Source: Bacteroidales bacterium (lineage in GTDB: Bacteria > Bacteroidota > Bacteroidia > Bacteroidales > UBA10428). Taken from it: 58,470 nucleotides of DNA. The stretch covers positions 1-58,470 of the forward strand of contig JAFGQZ010000055.1 in NCBI GenBank assembly GCA_016935435.1. The letters are read 5' to 3'. Each line of letters opens with the position of its first letter. Position 1 is the stretch's first letter. The position numbers were made by a program, and so were the translations under genes. Of this stretch, positions 27,960 to 36,022 are shown one piece after another. The notes under the pieces were generated by a model, which ran no database searches, was not told where the DNA came from, and saw nothing but the letters and a program-made list of their open reading frames with translations.

Positions 27960-29066
27960 TTAGAACGATCCGCCTTCGTAAAAATTACCATTAAAATAAA
28001 TAATGTTACGGTTTATTTTTACGTTCATAAATATCAGGTCGCGATATATGTCAAAGGAGTTCACAAACTCGTTGGCGAAATATTTGCGTTCGCCGTCCTG
28101 ATAAATCCAGATACGGTTGCTGTTGTCGAGGTAAGCAATTGTGTTCCAGTCGGTTTTAAATAATGGGGGTATATATGCTTCAATTTCCTGTTCGTTTTGG
28201 TTGAACCAGATTTTAAACCTGTTGTTTTCGGCAAAAACAAGAATTTTGTCTTCTGCTATGTATTCGTCGGGCGGGTTTGTGCTTATAAGTTGTGTGCTGC
28301 CATTTTCAAAAACCTTAAACTCGTCCGATTGTGTAACAAATGCCACAAATCCATCGCCGGCTTTAAACGATTTGGCCATAAAATCATCAACTACAAAAAC
28401 CTCGCCTTTGTAAAAAACCTTGAAATTCTGGTCAATTTCATCGTTAAAGGCTACCACATCGCTGCCGGCCCTGAAACGCACATTGCCGACATTTCGTGTA
28501 ATAAGGTAGTTGTTTCCCTTGTACCAGATATAAAAATCGTTATTTATGTCTGATATGTAGGAAAAAATATTATCGCCCGCCGACCATATTTTTACCGGGT
28601 TGCCTAATATGCCAGACTGAATTTCGCTGGTTTTGCCGTTGTAAAAAATTTTAAGCGATTCTGAATTTTTGTCGTAAAACGAGACAATACTGTCGGATGC
28701 ATAGTAATGCGGACACCTGTTGCTCAATTCTATTACTTTACCGTTGAATATTACTTTTAACTTTTCATAAATTGAATATGCTGCGAGAAAATCGCCGGTA
28801 TAATATTCAGTTACCCCGCTTTTTTCGAGTACTTCGCTTTTTCCGTTTTGATAAATGCACAAATGCCCCGGACTATTTACGTATAAAATGCAGGTACCCC
28901 CGATTTTATGCGACTGCGGTGGCAGGTCGTCCACAACCTGGCTCCTGCCGTTGTCGAAAATATAAAACCGGCCCATGTAATCGGTGTAGGCAGCGTATTT
29001 CTGTGCCTGTGAACGAGGTGCCCCAATAGCAAATAGGGCAATTAAAAGTAGTATTGTTCGTAACAT
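27960..29066 (-). CDS. Exported protein of about ten 35-residue repeats (beta-propeller-like)
   Basis: I start at the ATG at 29066, giving 368 residues with a signal peptide (MLRTILLLIALFAIG.. ending SQAQ). Starts further upstream at 29114 would put extra residues before the signal. After cleavage the whole protein is a tandem of about ten units. Each has a hydrophobic pair plus aromatic (AAY, VAF, FSY, IAY), a short acidic turn, then FKIFYNG or FYIWYKG and a variable strand before a GD-type turn. Unit length is about 33-40 residues and the units look like beta meanders of a propeller or solenoid. I recognise no specific family. The neighbouring gene encodes a predicted outer-membrane barrel, transcribed just upstream. 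Confidence 0.72.
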   Translation of the reverse strand: MLRTILLLIALFAIGAPRSQAQKYAAYTDYMGRFYIFDNGRSQVVDDLPPQSHKIGGTCILYVNSPGHLCIYQNGKSEVLEKSGVTEYYTGDFLAAYSIYEKLKVIFNGKVIELSNRCPHYYASDSIVSFYDKNSESLKIFYNGKTSEIQSGILGNPVKIWSAGDNIFSYISDINNDFYIWYKGNNYLITRNVGNVRFRAGSDVVAFNDEIDQNFKVFYKGEVFVVDDFMAKSFKAGDGFVAFVTQSDEFKVFENGSTQLISTNPPDEYIAEDKILVFAENNRFKIWFNQNEQEIEAYIPPLFKTDWNTIAYLDNSNRIWIYQDGERKYFANEFVNSFDIYRDLIFMNVKINRNIIYFNGNFYEGGSF

Positions 29067-29137
29067 TTTTATTTCAGCTAAAAGTATTAGCATCTTTTTT
29101 CCCACGAGATTCATTATATATACTTTTTAACCTGTGT

Positions 29138-29917
29138 TTATTTTACAAACGAAGCAAATTCACTTTTTTCTTCTTTTTTGGTGATTTCTTTTGGATCGAA
29201 TGGCCATGATAGCGCAATATATAACATGCGGCTTTCCTTGTAACGGGTAAGGTCGCTTACAACCTTCTTTGTTCCAAAACTTCTTCCCTTATAATTGTGA
29301 TTCAGAAAATCGGTCAGGTAGTATTTAAACTTCAGGTTTGCCCCATTTTTAAATTGAAAACCAACCATAACAGAGGGCAAGAAAGGCTTAACCTGGTTTC
29401 CGGTAAATTCGGAATATTTATGTTTCGTACCTTTCCGATTGTGGCTTTCCCAGAATTTTTCTTTATAGGCAAAGGCCCACTCGATTTCGCCACCTGCATA
29501 AAAAAACGACTCTTTTTCCAACATTCCAGCCTTAATAGCCAATGGAACCCCGAGCGAATAAGTCCTGCGTACTATTTTTACATCGAAATATTCTGTTGAA
29601 CCTTCAACTACTGGAAGGATTTCGTTCGTTATTACTCCTACATTTCTTAACCCCAGGCCGCTGAAAAAGCCAAGGTGCTTGTTTAAATCGATATTGTAAT
29701 TTCGTCCGGCATGAAGAAAACAGGTAAACCTAACCGGGTGACCGGTAATTTCGGCTTTGGGGTTTTCCAGTTTATAGCTGTTGGTGAGGGCAAGGTTTCC
29801 CCAGGAAAAAATAATTTCGTCTGACGGGCTAAAGTAACGCGATACCTGCGCCTTTGCTGTTGCGAGAAATAATATAGACAAGGTAATAGCTGTTAATGTT
29901 GAACGTAACAGGTACAT
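29138..29917 (-). CDS. Predicted outer-membrane beta-barrel protein
   Basis: The 259-residue protein has a signal peptide ending ATAKAQ. The remainder alternates aromatic/hydrophobic and polar residues in strands typical of small porin-like barrels (SVMVGFQFKNGANLKFKYYLTDF and similar segments, with HLGFFSGLGLRNVG). It lacks the usual final aromatic residue, ending instead in a charged KKEEKSEFASFVK tail. It has no recognisable specific family. It is transcribed just upstream of the repeat protein with a 71-base gap, so an operon and a joint envelope role are plausible. Confidence 0.65.
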   Translation of the reverse strand: MYLLRSTLTAITLSILFLATAKAQVSRYFSPSDEIIFSWGNLALTNSYKLENPKAEITGHPVRFTCFLHAGRNYNIDLNKHLGFFSGLGLRNVGVITNEILPVVEGSTEYFDVKIVRRTYSLGVPLAIKAGMLEKESFFYAGGEIEWAFAYKEKFWESHNRKGTKHKYSEFTGNQVKPFLPSVMVGFQFKNGANLKFKYYLTDFLNHNYKGRSFGTKKVVSDLTRYKESRMLYIALSWPFDPKEITKKEEKSEFASFVK

Positions 29918-30134
29918 TTTGTTTGTATTTGATTGAACAAGTTGATAAATATACTAATTAGCTGTTGAAATAAAGAAAATTTTCGGGTTTCTGAACCTTA
30001 ATCTGTTTTATTTGTTATTTATTAGCCAGATTCACAAAACAATATGTGGGCCGGACTAAAGAAGTTGATTTATATCACCATTTACCAGTAATTAACATCA
30101 TTTTAGGAAATTAGCAATACGGCTTTAATAACTT

Positions 30135-30142
30135 TACTTTTG
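30135..30142 (+). promoter_or_regulatory. Bacteroidota -7 promoter box for the 68-residue gene
   Basis: TACTTTTG matches TAnnTTTG. TTAG at 30111-30114 lies 20 bases before it and is a one-mismatch -33 TTTG. Together with the terminator downstream this frames a single small transcription unit. Confidence 0.55.
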
Positions 30143-30179
30143 TTGAATTGAATTTTGTCTACTAAAAATACAAAACCAT

Positions 30180-30386
30180 ATGCTGGACGTGAAGTATAAT
30201 ATAAAAGGATTGGTTTCAAGCATTTACGAATGCCAGAAGAAAATCATTTTGAACCGCCGTTTCATCCGTGAAATGGAGGCTGAGGGACAGGACACAACTC
30301 TTCTTGAAAACGAAAACCTCCGGCTTGAGGAGCAGATTAACGACTTTCAAAAGGACTTGAAAAGAAAATACCAGTTTTCTTATTAG
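30180..30386 (+). CDS. Small charged helical protein, single-gene transcript
   Basis: The 68-residue product has no signal peptide or membrane segment. It is highly charged and predicted mostly helical, with leucine and glutamate spacing in NENLRLEEQINDFQKDLK that suggests a short coiled coil. It stands alone between a clear promoter and a clear intrinsic terminator, so it is probably expressed as an independent short mRNA. I do not recognise the family. It is more likely a real gene than chance because of this framing and its coding composition. Confidence 0.7.
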   Translation: MLDVKYNIKGLVSSIYECQKKIILNRRFIREMEAEGQDTTLLENENLRLEEQINDFQKDLKRKYQFSY

Positions 30387-30406
30387 TAAACTGGCATTGC
30401 CAAAAT

Positions 30407-30443
30407 AAAAGAGGCTGTCTGATTATTTTAGGCAGCCTCTTTT
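30407..30443 (+). terminator. Intrinsic terminator
   Basis: AAAAGAGGCTGTC (30407-30419) pairs with GGCAGCCTCTTTT (30431-30443) with one G-T pair. The loop is 11 bases and T-rich sequence follows. It lies 20 bases after the stop of the 68-residue gene. Because the stem is A/T flanked on both sides it may also act on the convergent mannosidase transcript. Confidence 0.8.
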
Positions 30444-30557
30444 ACTTTTTCCTTCCTGGACAAAAAGCCTTGCTACCGTGTGTTTTTAAATATCTGTATC
30501 ATCAATGCCGGTTTGCCCCTTAAATTAATATAGTAGCCACAGTATTTGTATTCCGTG

Positions 30558-32912
30558 TTAGTTTATGTTGCTGAAGAATTTTGAAGAATCTTTTCCAACA
30601 GTATATATTATATCGGGGGCCTGTTTCAGAACACTTAAAGGAATTTGCCTGTTTTTGTAGGGCTTGCCGTTCAGTGTAACCGACCGGATATAAATTCCGC
30701 TATTGCTATCTGCTTCAGTCATTATTCTAAGCCGTTTTTTTTGTCCTACATCTATTGAAACTTCTTTAAATAGCGGACTGCTAAACTGAAACGAAGGTTG
30801 CGTATCGACAAGGCCTTTTACATCAAACAGCCCCATGGAAGCCATTACATACCAAGCGCCAAGTTGGCCCTGGTCTTCGTCTTGCCCATAGCCATACCCA
30901 TGAACTGGCCCTGTGCCATAAAATTTATCGCATATCTTTCGTACCCATTTTTGGGTGAGCCAGGGGCTATTGGTAAAGTTAAAAAGCCACGATATGTGCA
31001 GGTTTGGCTGGTTGCCGTGATTATACAGATAAGTAAGACCGGCGAAAGCATCAATATCCTCTCCGCCAAATGCGGTTTTTTCCGAAACAGTGAAAATTGA
31101 ATCTAACCTTGCCACAAATTGTTTTTCGCCCATTTTGTCGATTAACCCGGCCGGATTATGTGGAACATAAAACGTATATTGCCATGCATTTCCTTCCTGG
31201 AAGCCCCGCCAGGGTTCAAATCGGTCAAAATCTTCTAAAAATGCCCCATTTGGGCCCCGTGGCCTGACAAAATTTATTTCATCGTCATAGAGGTTCCTCC
31301 AGTTTTCAGAAAGTTTCATAAGCTCCTTATACTCTTTTTCTTTGCCCAAAGCCAAGGCAAATTGAGCCACAGCATAAGCGCTGTAACTGTACTCAAGTGT
31401 ACGGGATACCGAAAATGTTGAACCTTTGGGTTTTTCAACCCAATCTGGCAAGTATGAAATATACCCGTTTTCGATGAACCCTTTCATGTCCATTTTGCCG
31501 GCCCCGGCAATCCGGTTTTCATACATCATCTCATTTTTGTACGCAGCCTCAAAAGCCAACTCTACATCATAATTCCTTATTCCACATTGATAGGCTGATG
31601 AAATAGCAAGCCCTACAAAATTAGTACCCACCCCCGAAACAAATCGTGAATTAGCAAGGCCATCTCCCAGCCACCCCGAGTTTTTATATACCTGCAGGTG
31701 AGTCTGAACAAAATCGTTGTAATACCCGGGCCATACCAATGCCCATAATTGGGTAAGGTTCCAAAAGCCCCCCCAAATAGCATCGGTATTATAAAAGTTG
31801 AAGGTTGGCAAACCATTTTTATCTAATGGAATTTGGCCTACAGTTCCATCGTTTTGAGGGAAAGCGCCGTTAACATCGTTTGCCAGTCCCCTTCCTAAAA
31901 GTGCATGAAAAAGCCCTGTGTAAAATTTTATTTTATTTTCGTACAACGAGCCGGAAACCTGAATTTTCCCCAGTTCTTCTATCCACGATTGCTCTGCCAG
32001 GTGCTTTGCCTGGTCAAAATCCAGTTCGGAAGCCTCTGCTTTCAGGTTCTCCCGGGCATTTTCAACAGAAGTATATGAAAATCCGGCTTTTACAGTAATT
32101 TGTTCATCTTTTTGTGTGTTATATTTTAAGTAAAGACCGGCTCCTTTTCCATTCATATTTTTTTTGCCGGCAAAAACCTTTTCTCCCGAAAAAGCCCCGA
32201 CTTCAAGTGGTTCTTTATCAACAACACCCGAAAAAAACATTCTCACTTCACCATCGGGTTGGTATTTTTTTACATACTCCGGGTAGGTAACTACCCATCC
32301 TTCCACAAGCCCGTTGTCTTTGTATTCAATATAAGCGTCTTTTACTTTTCCGCTTTCGCCCAATTGATTTCCAATATCAAGGATAATATAGGCACTGTCG
32401 GATGCAGGAAAGGTATATCGGTGAAAGCCTACTCTTTTAGTAGCGGTCAGTTCGGCCCTTACGCCATAATCCTTTAGTATTACACTATAAAATCCGGGCG
32501 ATGCTTTTTCATCCTCTTTATTAAATCTTGATCTATAACCAGAATCTGGTTCTTCAAGCTTTCCTGGTATTGTTTGCAGTTTGCCGGTGATAGCTGTAAA
32601 CAAAAAACCTCCAATTTGAAATTCATGAAGGTTTGCAAAACCTTCGATACTTTCATGCCTTGAATCGTAGCCAACTGCTTCCCAACCATCTTTATTGCCA
32701 TAACTGCCATTTGTAGATGGGCCCAGCTTGGCCATGCCAAAGGGGACGGCTGCCGGGGTATAAAAAAACCACCGTGAATGGGCTGTTCCAATATTCGGGT
32801 CAACAAAATCCAGCAACTGTTTTCCCGAAATAACCCCATCAGTATTTTTCTCGGCAGTTTGCTTACAGGACACGAATACCACCGAAAATAAAATATAAAG
32901 TATTTTTTTCAT
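30558..32912 (-). CDS. GH92 exo-alpha-1,2-mannosidase-like lipoprotein
   Basis: The 784-residue protein has a lipoprotein signal with lipobox FVSC at about residue 16 and follows the GH92 pattern. FVDPNIGTAHSRWFF and TPAAVPFGMAKLGPSTNG form the N-terminal beta-sandwich start. The (alpha/alpha)6 domain includes WALVWPGYYNDF, PHNPAGLIDKMG, NHGNQPNLHISWLF and the GQDEDQGQLGAWYVMAS block. This block corresponds to the calcium- and catalysis-related GNDD-GQMSAWY motif of the family, here with QDED. GH92 enzymes are calcium-dependent, inverting, and release mannose from N-glycans or mannans. The gene follows the mannose-6-phosphate isomerase gene by six bases, which fits mannose catabolism. Confidence 0.92.
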   Translation of the reverse strand: MKKILYILFSVVFVSCKQTAEKNTDGVISGKQLLDFVDPNIGTAHSRWFFYTPAAVPFGMAKLGPSTNGSYGNKDGWEAVGYDSRHESIEGFANLHEFQIGGFLFTAITGKLQTIPGKLEEPDSGYRSRFNKEDEKASPGFYSVILKDYGVRAELTATKRVGFHRYTFPASDSAYIILDIGNQLGESGKVKDAYIEYKDNGLVEGWVVTYPEYVKKYQPDGEVRMFFSGVVDKEPLEVGAFSGEKVFAGKKNMNGKGAGLYLKYNTQKDEQITVKAGFSYTSVENARENLKAEASELDFDQAKHLAEQSWIEELGKIQVSGSLYENKIKFYTGLFHALLGRGLANDVNGAFPQNDGTVGQIPLDKNGLPTFNFYNTDAIWGGFWNLTQLWALVWPGYYNDFVQTHLQVYKNSGWLGDGLANSRFVSGVGTNFVGLAISSAYQCGIRNYDVELAFEAAYKNEMMYENRIAGAGKMDMKGFIENGYISYLPDWVEKPKGSTFSVSRTLEYSYSAYAVAQFALALGKEKEYKELMKLSENWRNLYDDEINFVRPRGPNGAFLEDFDRFEPWRGFQEGNAWQYTFYVPHNPAGLIDKMGEKQFVARLDSIFTVSEKTAFGGEDIDAFAGLTYLYNHGNQPNLHISWLFNFTNSPWLTQKWVRKICDKFYGTGPVHGYGYGQDEDQGQLGAWYVMASMGLFDVKGLVDTQPSFQFSSPLFKEVSIDVGQKKRLRIMTEADSNSGIYIRSVTLNGKPYKNRQIPLSVLKQAPDIIYTVGKDSSKFFSNIN

Positions 32913-32918
32913 GCTATA

Positions 32919-34667
32919 TCAATTTTTAAACCTTATATATGCTTTTATGGTGCCACATTGTTTTCCTTCGCTTTCGCCATAAGGCCGTATGGTATATTTG
33001 CCGACCGAAGCCGGAACAATAAACGTTTCGGCATAATGTACAATAAATGGTTCAAACGAGTTGTCGGGGCTTTCAACGACAGCCTCCCTTCCTTCAATCA
33101 AATTCAACACATTAACACCGTTACCGGTACTATGCTCAACTTTTTTGGTAAACCAATGGCGCCGTGTTTCAATAAATTCATTTTCGTGCAAGCCGGTTCT
33201 TTCTTCAACCCATCCATCGCCCTCGCCGATCTTTTCGATTTTACAAACCAACTCCTCTCTGCAAAATTCGGTATTTCTGTTCCATTGAATAACATTAACA
33301 CCGTGCTTGATATTTATCGGACGTGGTTTGCCATCGAGCCCTAAGCGGTTCCAGTCCCATAGCTTAAAAGTGAAAATATATGGGGTAGCGCTTATTTCGA
33401 GAACCATAGAATTTGCCCCTGAACAGTGGATTGTACCATTAGGGATAAGAAAATGATCGTGTTTTTTTGCGGGAAATTTATTGATGTATTTTTCTGCATC
33501 GAACAAAAAGTCTCCATTTTGTGCCCTAATCAGGTCGTTTATCATTTCTTGGGGTTGAATACCAGTTTTAACACCTAAAAAGACCGAAGCACCGGTCCCT
33601 GCATCGAGCAGGTAATAACTTTCGTCCTGGGTGTAAGGTATGCCAAAATTTTCACGGATATATTCAGTAAGGGGGTGTACCTGAAGGCTCAGGTTTCCTC
33701 CCTGCATGGTGTCTAAAAGATCGAAACGGATGGGGAATTCACGCCCAAACCTCGATTCGACAGGTGCCCCTAAAAGCCTTGTAGGTTCCTTAAAAACCAG
33801 ATTTATCGATGGCAGCTCAAATATTTCTCCCTGAATTTCAAACAGCAGGCTGTTTTCCTCCGGTACACAGTCGAAGCACCATGCGTAATTATTAGTTTCC
33901 TTATCTAAACCACAAATATTTTTCATCCATTGGCCGCCCCAGGGGCCAGGATCAAAGAATGGCATTACCCTAAAAGGTCTTTTTGCTGTTGTTTCAAGTC
34001 CTTTTAACATGGTATTCCCTGTTATCATTTTCGGCGAATTTTCTTTTACAGTATCCAGCCAGAAGTCGATATTAGGCAAAACTGCCTTCTTTTGTTTATC
34101 GCATATACGCCAGTCAACAAAAAACGAACGTTTATACTGTAATGCGGGTGCCTCTTCAAAATTGTTGATGCCTATATTATTTATCTGGTGTTTACGCTGC
34201 CGCAGTTGTATTTCCCACCGTGGCATATCGGCATAAACCAAAATGTCTGGTTTCTGACAAATTAGCGATGCAGCATAGCCCAACACAATAACCAGCCCGT
34301 TGGTTGATCCGATATCTTTCCGGGCTAAACTTACTTTATCTTTGTCGAGGATATCCGAATAGGAGAGCCTGGTCATAAAACCGAAAATATCATCGTCGGT
34401 TACATCGTTGTATGTAATATGAAGAATCTTTTCTTCTGGAAGAAAGACCTCTTTGGTATCGACCAACAGGGCAGGTTTCAGGATAGAAAACCCTTGTTTC
34501 AGCTCCTTCAGGTTAACACCATGGTAACATTCTATTGCAAGAGTTATATTTTGTTTTCCAGAATCATTAATTTTTTGCTCAATCACTTTGCGTATTGAGC
34601 CCCATCCTGTCCATATCTGCCCGTCAAGCTTTATTGAAGGAAATTTGTCGTAATTCGGTTTGTACAT
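32919..34667 (-). CDS. manA: Two-domain class I mannose-6-phosphate isomerase
   Basis: The 582-residue product has a C-terminal phosphomannose isomerase cupin and an N-terminal extension. Zinc ligands appear as LSLQVHP (Gln329, His331) and IPNGTIHCSGANSMVLEIS with Glu and His, and FKLWDWNRLGLDG marks the cupin core. This enzyme interconverts mannose-6-phosphate and fructose-6-phosphate. The first about 215 residues are not part of usual ManA. Segments such as GLVIVLGYAASLICQ and VYADMPRWEIQLR resemble the late parts of uridine-kinase-like NTPases, but no Walker A loop is seen. The gene is followed six bases later by the GH92 gene and is divergent from the AraC regulator. Confidence 0.9.
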   Translation of the reverse strand: MYKPNYDKFPSIKLDGQIWTGWGSIRKVIEQKINDSGKQNITLAIECYHGVNLKELKQGFSILKPALLVDTKEVFLPEEKILHITYNDVTDDDIFGFMTRLSYSDILDKDKVSLARKDIGSTNGLVIVLGYAASLICQKPDILVYADMPRWEIQLRQRKHQINNIGINNFEEAPALQYKRSFFVDWRICDKQKKAVLPNIDFWLDTVKENSPKMITGNTMLKGLETTAKRPFRVMPFFDPGPWGGQWMKNICGLDKETNNYAWCFDCVPEENSLLFEIQGEIFELPSINLVFKEPTRLLGAPVESRFGREFPIRFDLLDTMQGGNLSLQVHPLTEYIRENFGIPYTQDESYYLLDAGTGASVFLGVKTGIQPQEMINDLIRAQNGDFLFDAEKYINKFPAKKHDHFLIPNGTIHCSGANSMVLEISATPYIFTFKLWDWNRLGLDGKPRPINIKHGVNVIQWNRNTEFCREELVCKIEKIGEGDGWVEERTGLHENEFIETRRHWFTKKVEHSTGNGVNVLNLIEGREAVVESPDNSFEPFIVHYAETFIVPASVGKYTIRPYGESEGKQCGTIKAYIRFKN

Positions 34668-34767
34668 TTATTTTAAAGAAAACTACGTGCTAAAATTAGG
34701 TATTCAATTACACAAAAACATTTAACTTTATTACGAACTAATGGTATTATATTACGGTTTTTTTGCT

Positions 34768-35655
34768 ATGCCAAAAATAAAAGATGGGTTTGAAGGACAA
34801 AGGGTTATATCAATACCGGGCTGGTTTTTGAAAAATTTTCATAATAATCCGCTTATTCAGAATTTGTATATTACCCGCATAGGTTATTTTCCGGGGGTGA
34901 AATTCCATTATGTTAATAAAGGTGCTGGAACCGATTACAATATGTTGATATACTGTACAAAAGGAGAGGGGTGGTACGAAGTGGGCGATAAAAGGACTTT
35001 AGTAAAAAAAGACAGTTATATTATTCTGCCAAAAAACCTCCCTTACAGGTTTGGTGCATCAATTCATAACCCATGGACCATTTACTGGCTCCATTTTAAA
35101 GGAGATATGGCTGCATATTTATTGCCTGGAGATTTGCAGCCAAGAGAAATCGGGCTTACTGAAGAATCTCGTGTTCATGACAGGGTCCAAATTTTTGAGG
35201 AGATGTATGCAAACCTTGAAGACGCTTTTAATGAAAAATCGTACATATATGCATGTTCCTGTTTGTATCATTTTATTGCCTCTTTTACCTATGCCGAACA
35301 GTTTCAAAAAATAAGGGCCCCTCAAAAACAAAAGTCAAACCTTATTGATAATATTATATATTTTATGCGGGAGAACATAGAACGGAAGTTAACCCTTGAA
35401 GCACTTTCAAAGCAATTTAATTATTCCGTTTCTCATTTGTCGGCAATTTTTCATGCCAGCACCGGGCATTCGCCAATAGATTATTTTATCAGGCTGAAGA
35501 TCCAAAAAGCATGTCAATTTCTGGAGTTGACCAATATGAAAGTAAGCCAGGTACATGCAAGTTTAGGTTTCGATGATGCAGCCTACTTCTCAAGATCTTT
35601 TAAGAAAATAATGGGGGTTTCGCCAAAAACTTACAGAAAAAATTCGAGAATGTAG
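34768..35655 (+). CDS. AraC-family transcriptional regulator of the mannose locus
   Basis: From the ATG at 34768 the product has 295 residues; a start at 34741 would add nine hydrophobic residues at the N-terminus. Residues about 45-150 form the cupin-type AraC ligand-binding domain (YCTKGEGWYEVGDKRT, IILPKNLPYRFGAS). Residues about 190-290 carry two helix-turn-helix motifs, with LEALSKQFNYSVSHLSAIFH and the SLGFDDAAYFSRSFKKIMGVSP signature. It is divergent from the manA/GH92 unit across a 100-base spacer, so it probably activates that unit in response to mannose or a mannoside. No operator is clear to me. Confidence 0.9.
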   Translation: MPKIKDGFEGQRVISIPGWFLKNFHNNPLIQNLYITRIGYFPGVKFHYVNKGAGTDYNMLIYCTKGEGWYEVGDKRTLVKKDSYIILPKNLPYRFGASIHNPWTIYWLHFKGDMAAYLLPGDLQPREIGLTEESRVHDRVQIFEEMYANLEDAFNEKSYIYACSCLYHFIASFTYAEQFQKIRAPQKQKSNLIDNIIYFMRENIERKLTLEALSKQFNYSVSHLSAIFHASTGHSPIDYFIRLKIQKACQFLELTNMKVSQVHASLGFDDAAYFSRSFKKIMGVSPKTYRKNSRM

Positions 35656-35672
35656 CCAGATAAAAACAAAAA

Positions 35673-35701
35673 CCCCCTGAAAGCCTAAGCTGTTCAAGGG
35701 G
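35673..35701 (-). terminator. Intrinsic terminator after tRNA-Leu
   Basis: CCCCCTGAA (35673-35681) pairs with TTCAAGGGG (35693-35701) with one mismatch. On the minus strand the hairpin is followed by a T-rich tract (35661-35672), so it should end the tRNA-Leu transcript. It also lies after the AraC gene. Confidence 0.65.
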
Positions 35702-35717
35702 TAAGTTGATTTAGTCG

Positions 35718-35803
35718 TACCCGAGGCGGGACTTGAACCCGCACGACCGTTTCGGGCCATTGGATTTTAAGTCCAACGTGTCTACCAGTTCCACCACCCG
35801 GGC
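35718..35803 (-). tRNA. tRNA-Leu (anticodon UAA)
   Basis: An 86-base class II tRNA on the minus strand. The acceptor GCCCGGG pairs with CTCGGGT using a G-T wobble at position 1:72, and the discriminator is A. The anticodon stem TTGGA/TCCAA encloses CTTAAAA (UAA). A variable arm with GGCCCGAAACGGTC and the T arm GCGGG TTCAAGT CCCGC follow. CCA is not encoded. Confidence 0.94.
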
Positions 35804-35807
35804 GCCT

Positions 35808-35838
35808 AAAAAAAAAGAGCGTTTGTGTTTCGCTCTTT
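35808..35838 (-). terminator. Intrinsic terminator after tRNA-Gly(GCC)
   Basis: AAAGAGCG (35814-35821) pairs exactly with CGCTCTTT (35831-35838) across a 9-base loop. On the minus strand it is followed by a run of about nine T. It lies between the two tRNA genes and so separates their transcripts. Confidence 0.75.
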
Positions 35839-35861
35839 ATACCTTTTTTATTTAAGAACCT

Positions 35862-35935
<74 letters not shown>

Positions 35936-36022
35936 TTGTTTTTAAAGGTGGTGCAAATTTATATCTCTTTTTGGTTTCTGCAAAAAAATAGACATTTTTT
36001 TATAAAAAAAAATTGTCCGGGT

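Noticed and set aside
27960..29066. Possible CRISPR or DNA tandem repeats
   Set aside because: The repeats exist at the protein level only; the DNA units vary too much in sequence and length and are in frame, so this is a repeat protein.
30558..35803. tRNA-Leu as attachment site of the mannose locus
   Set aside because: I looked for a duplicated tRNA 3' end and an integrase gene in this range and saw none; only the proximity remains, so it is kept as a weak inference in the findings.
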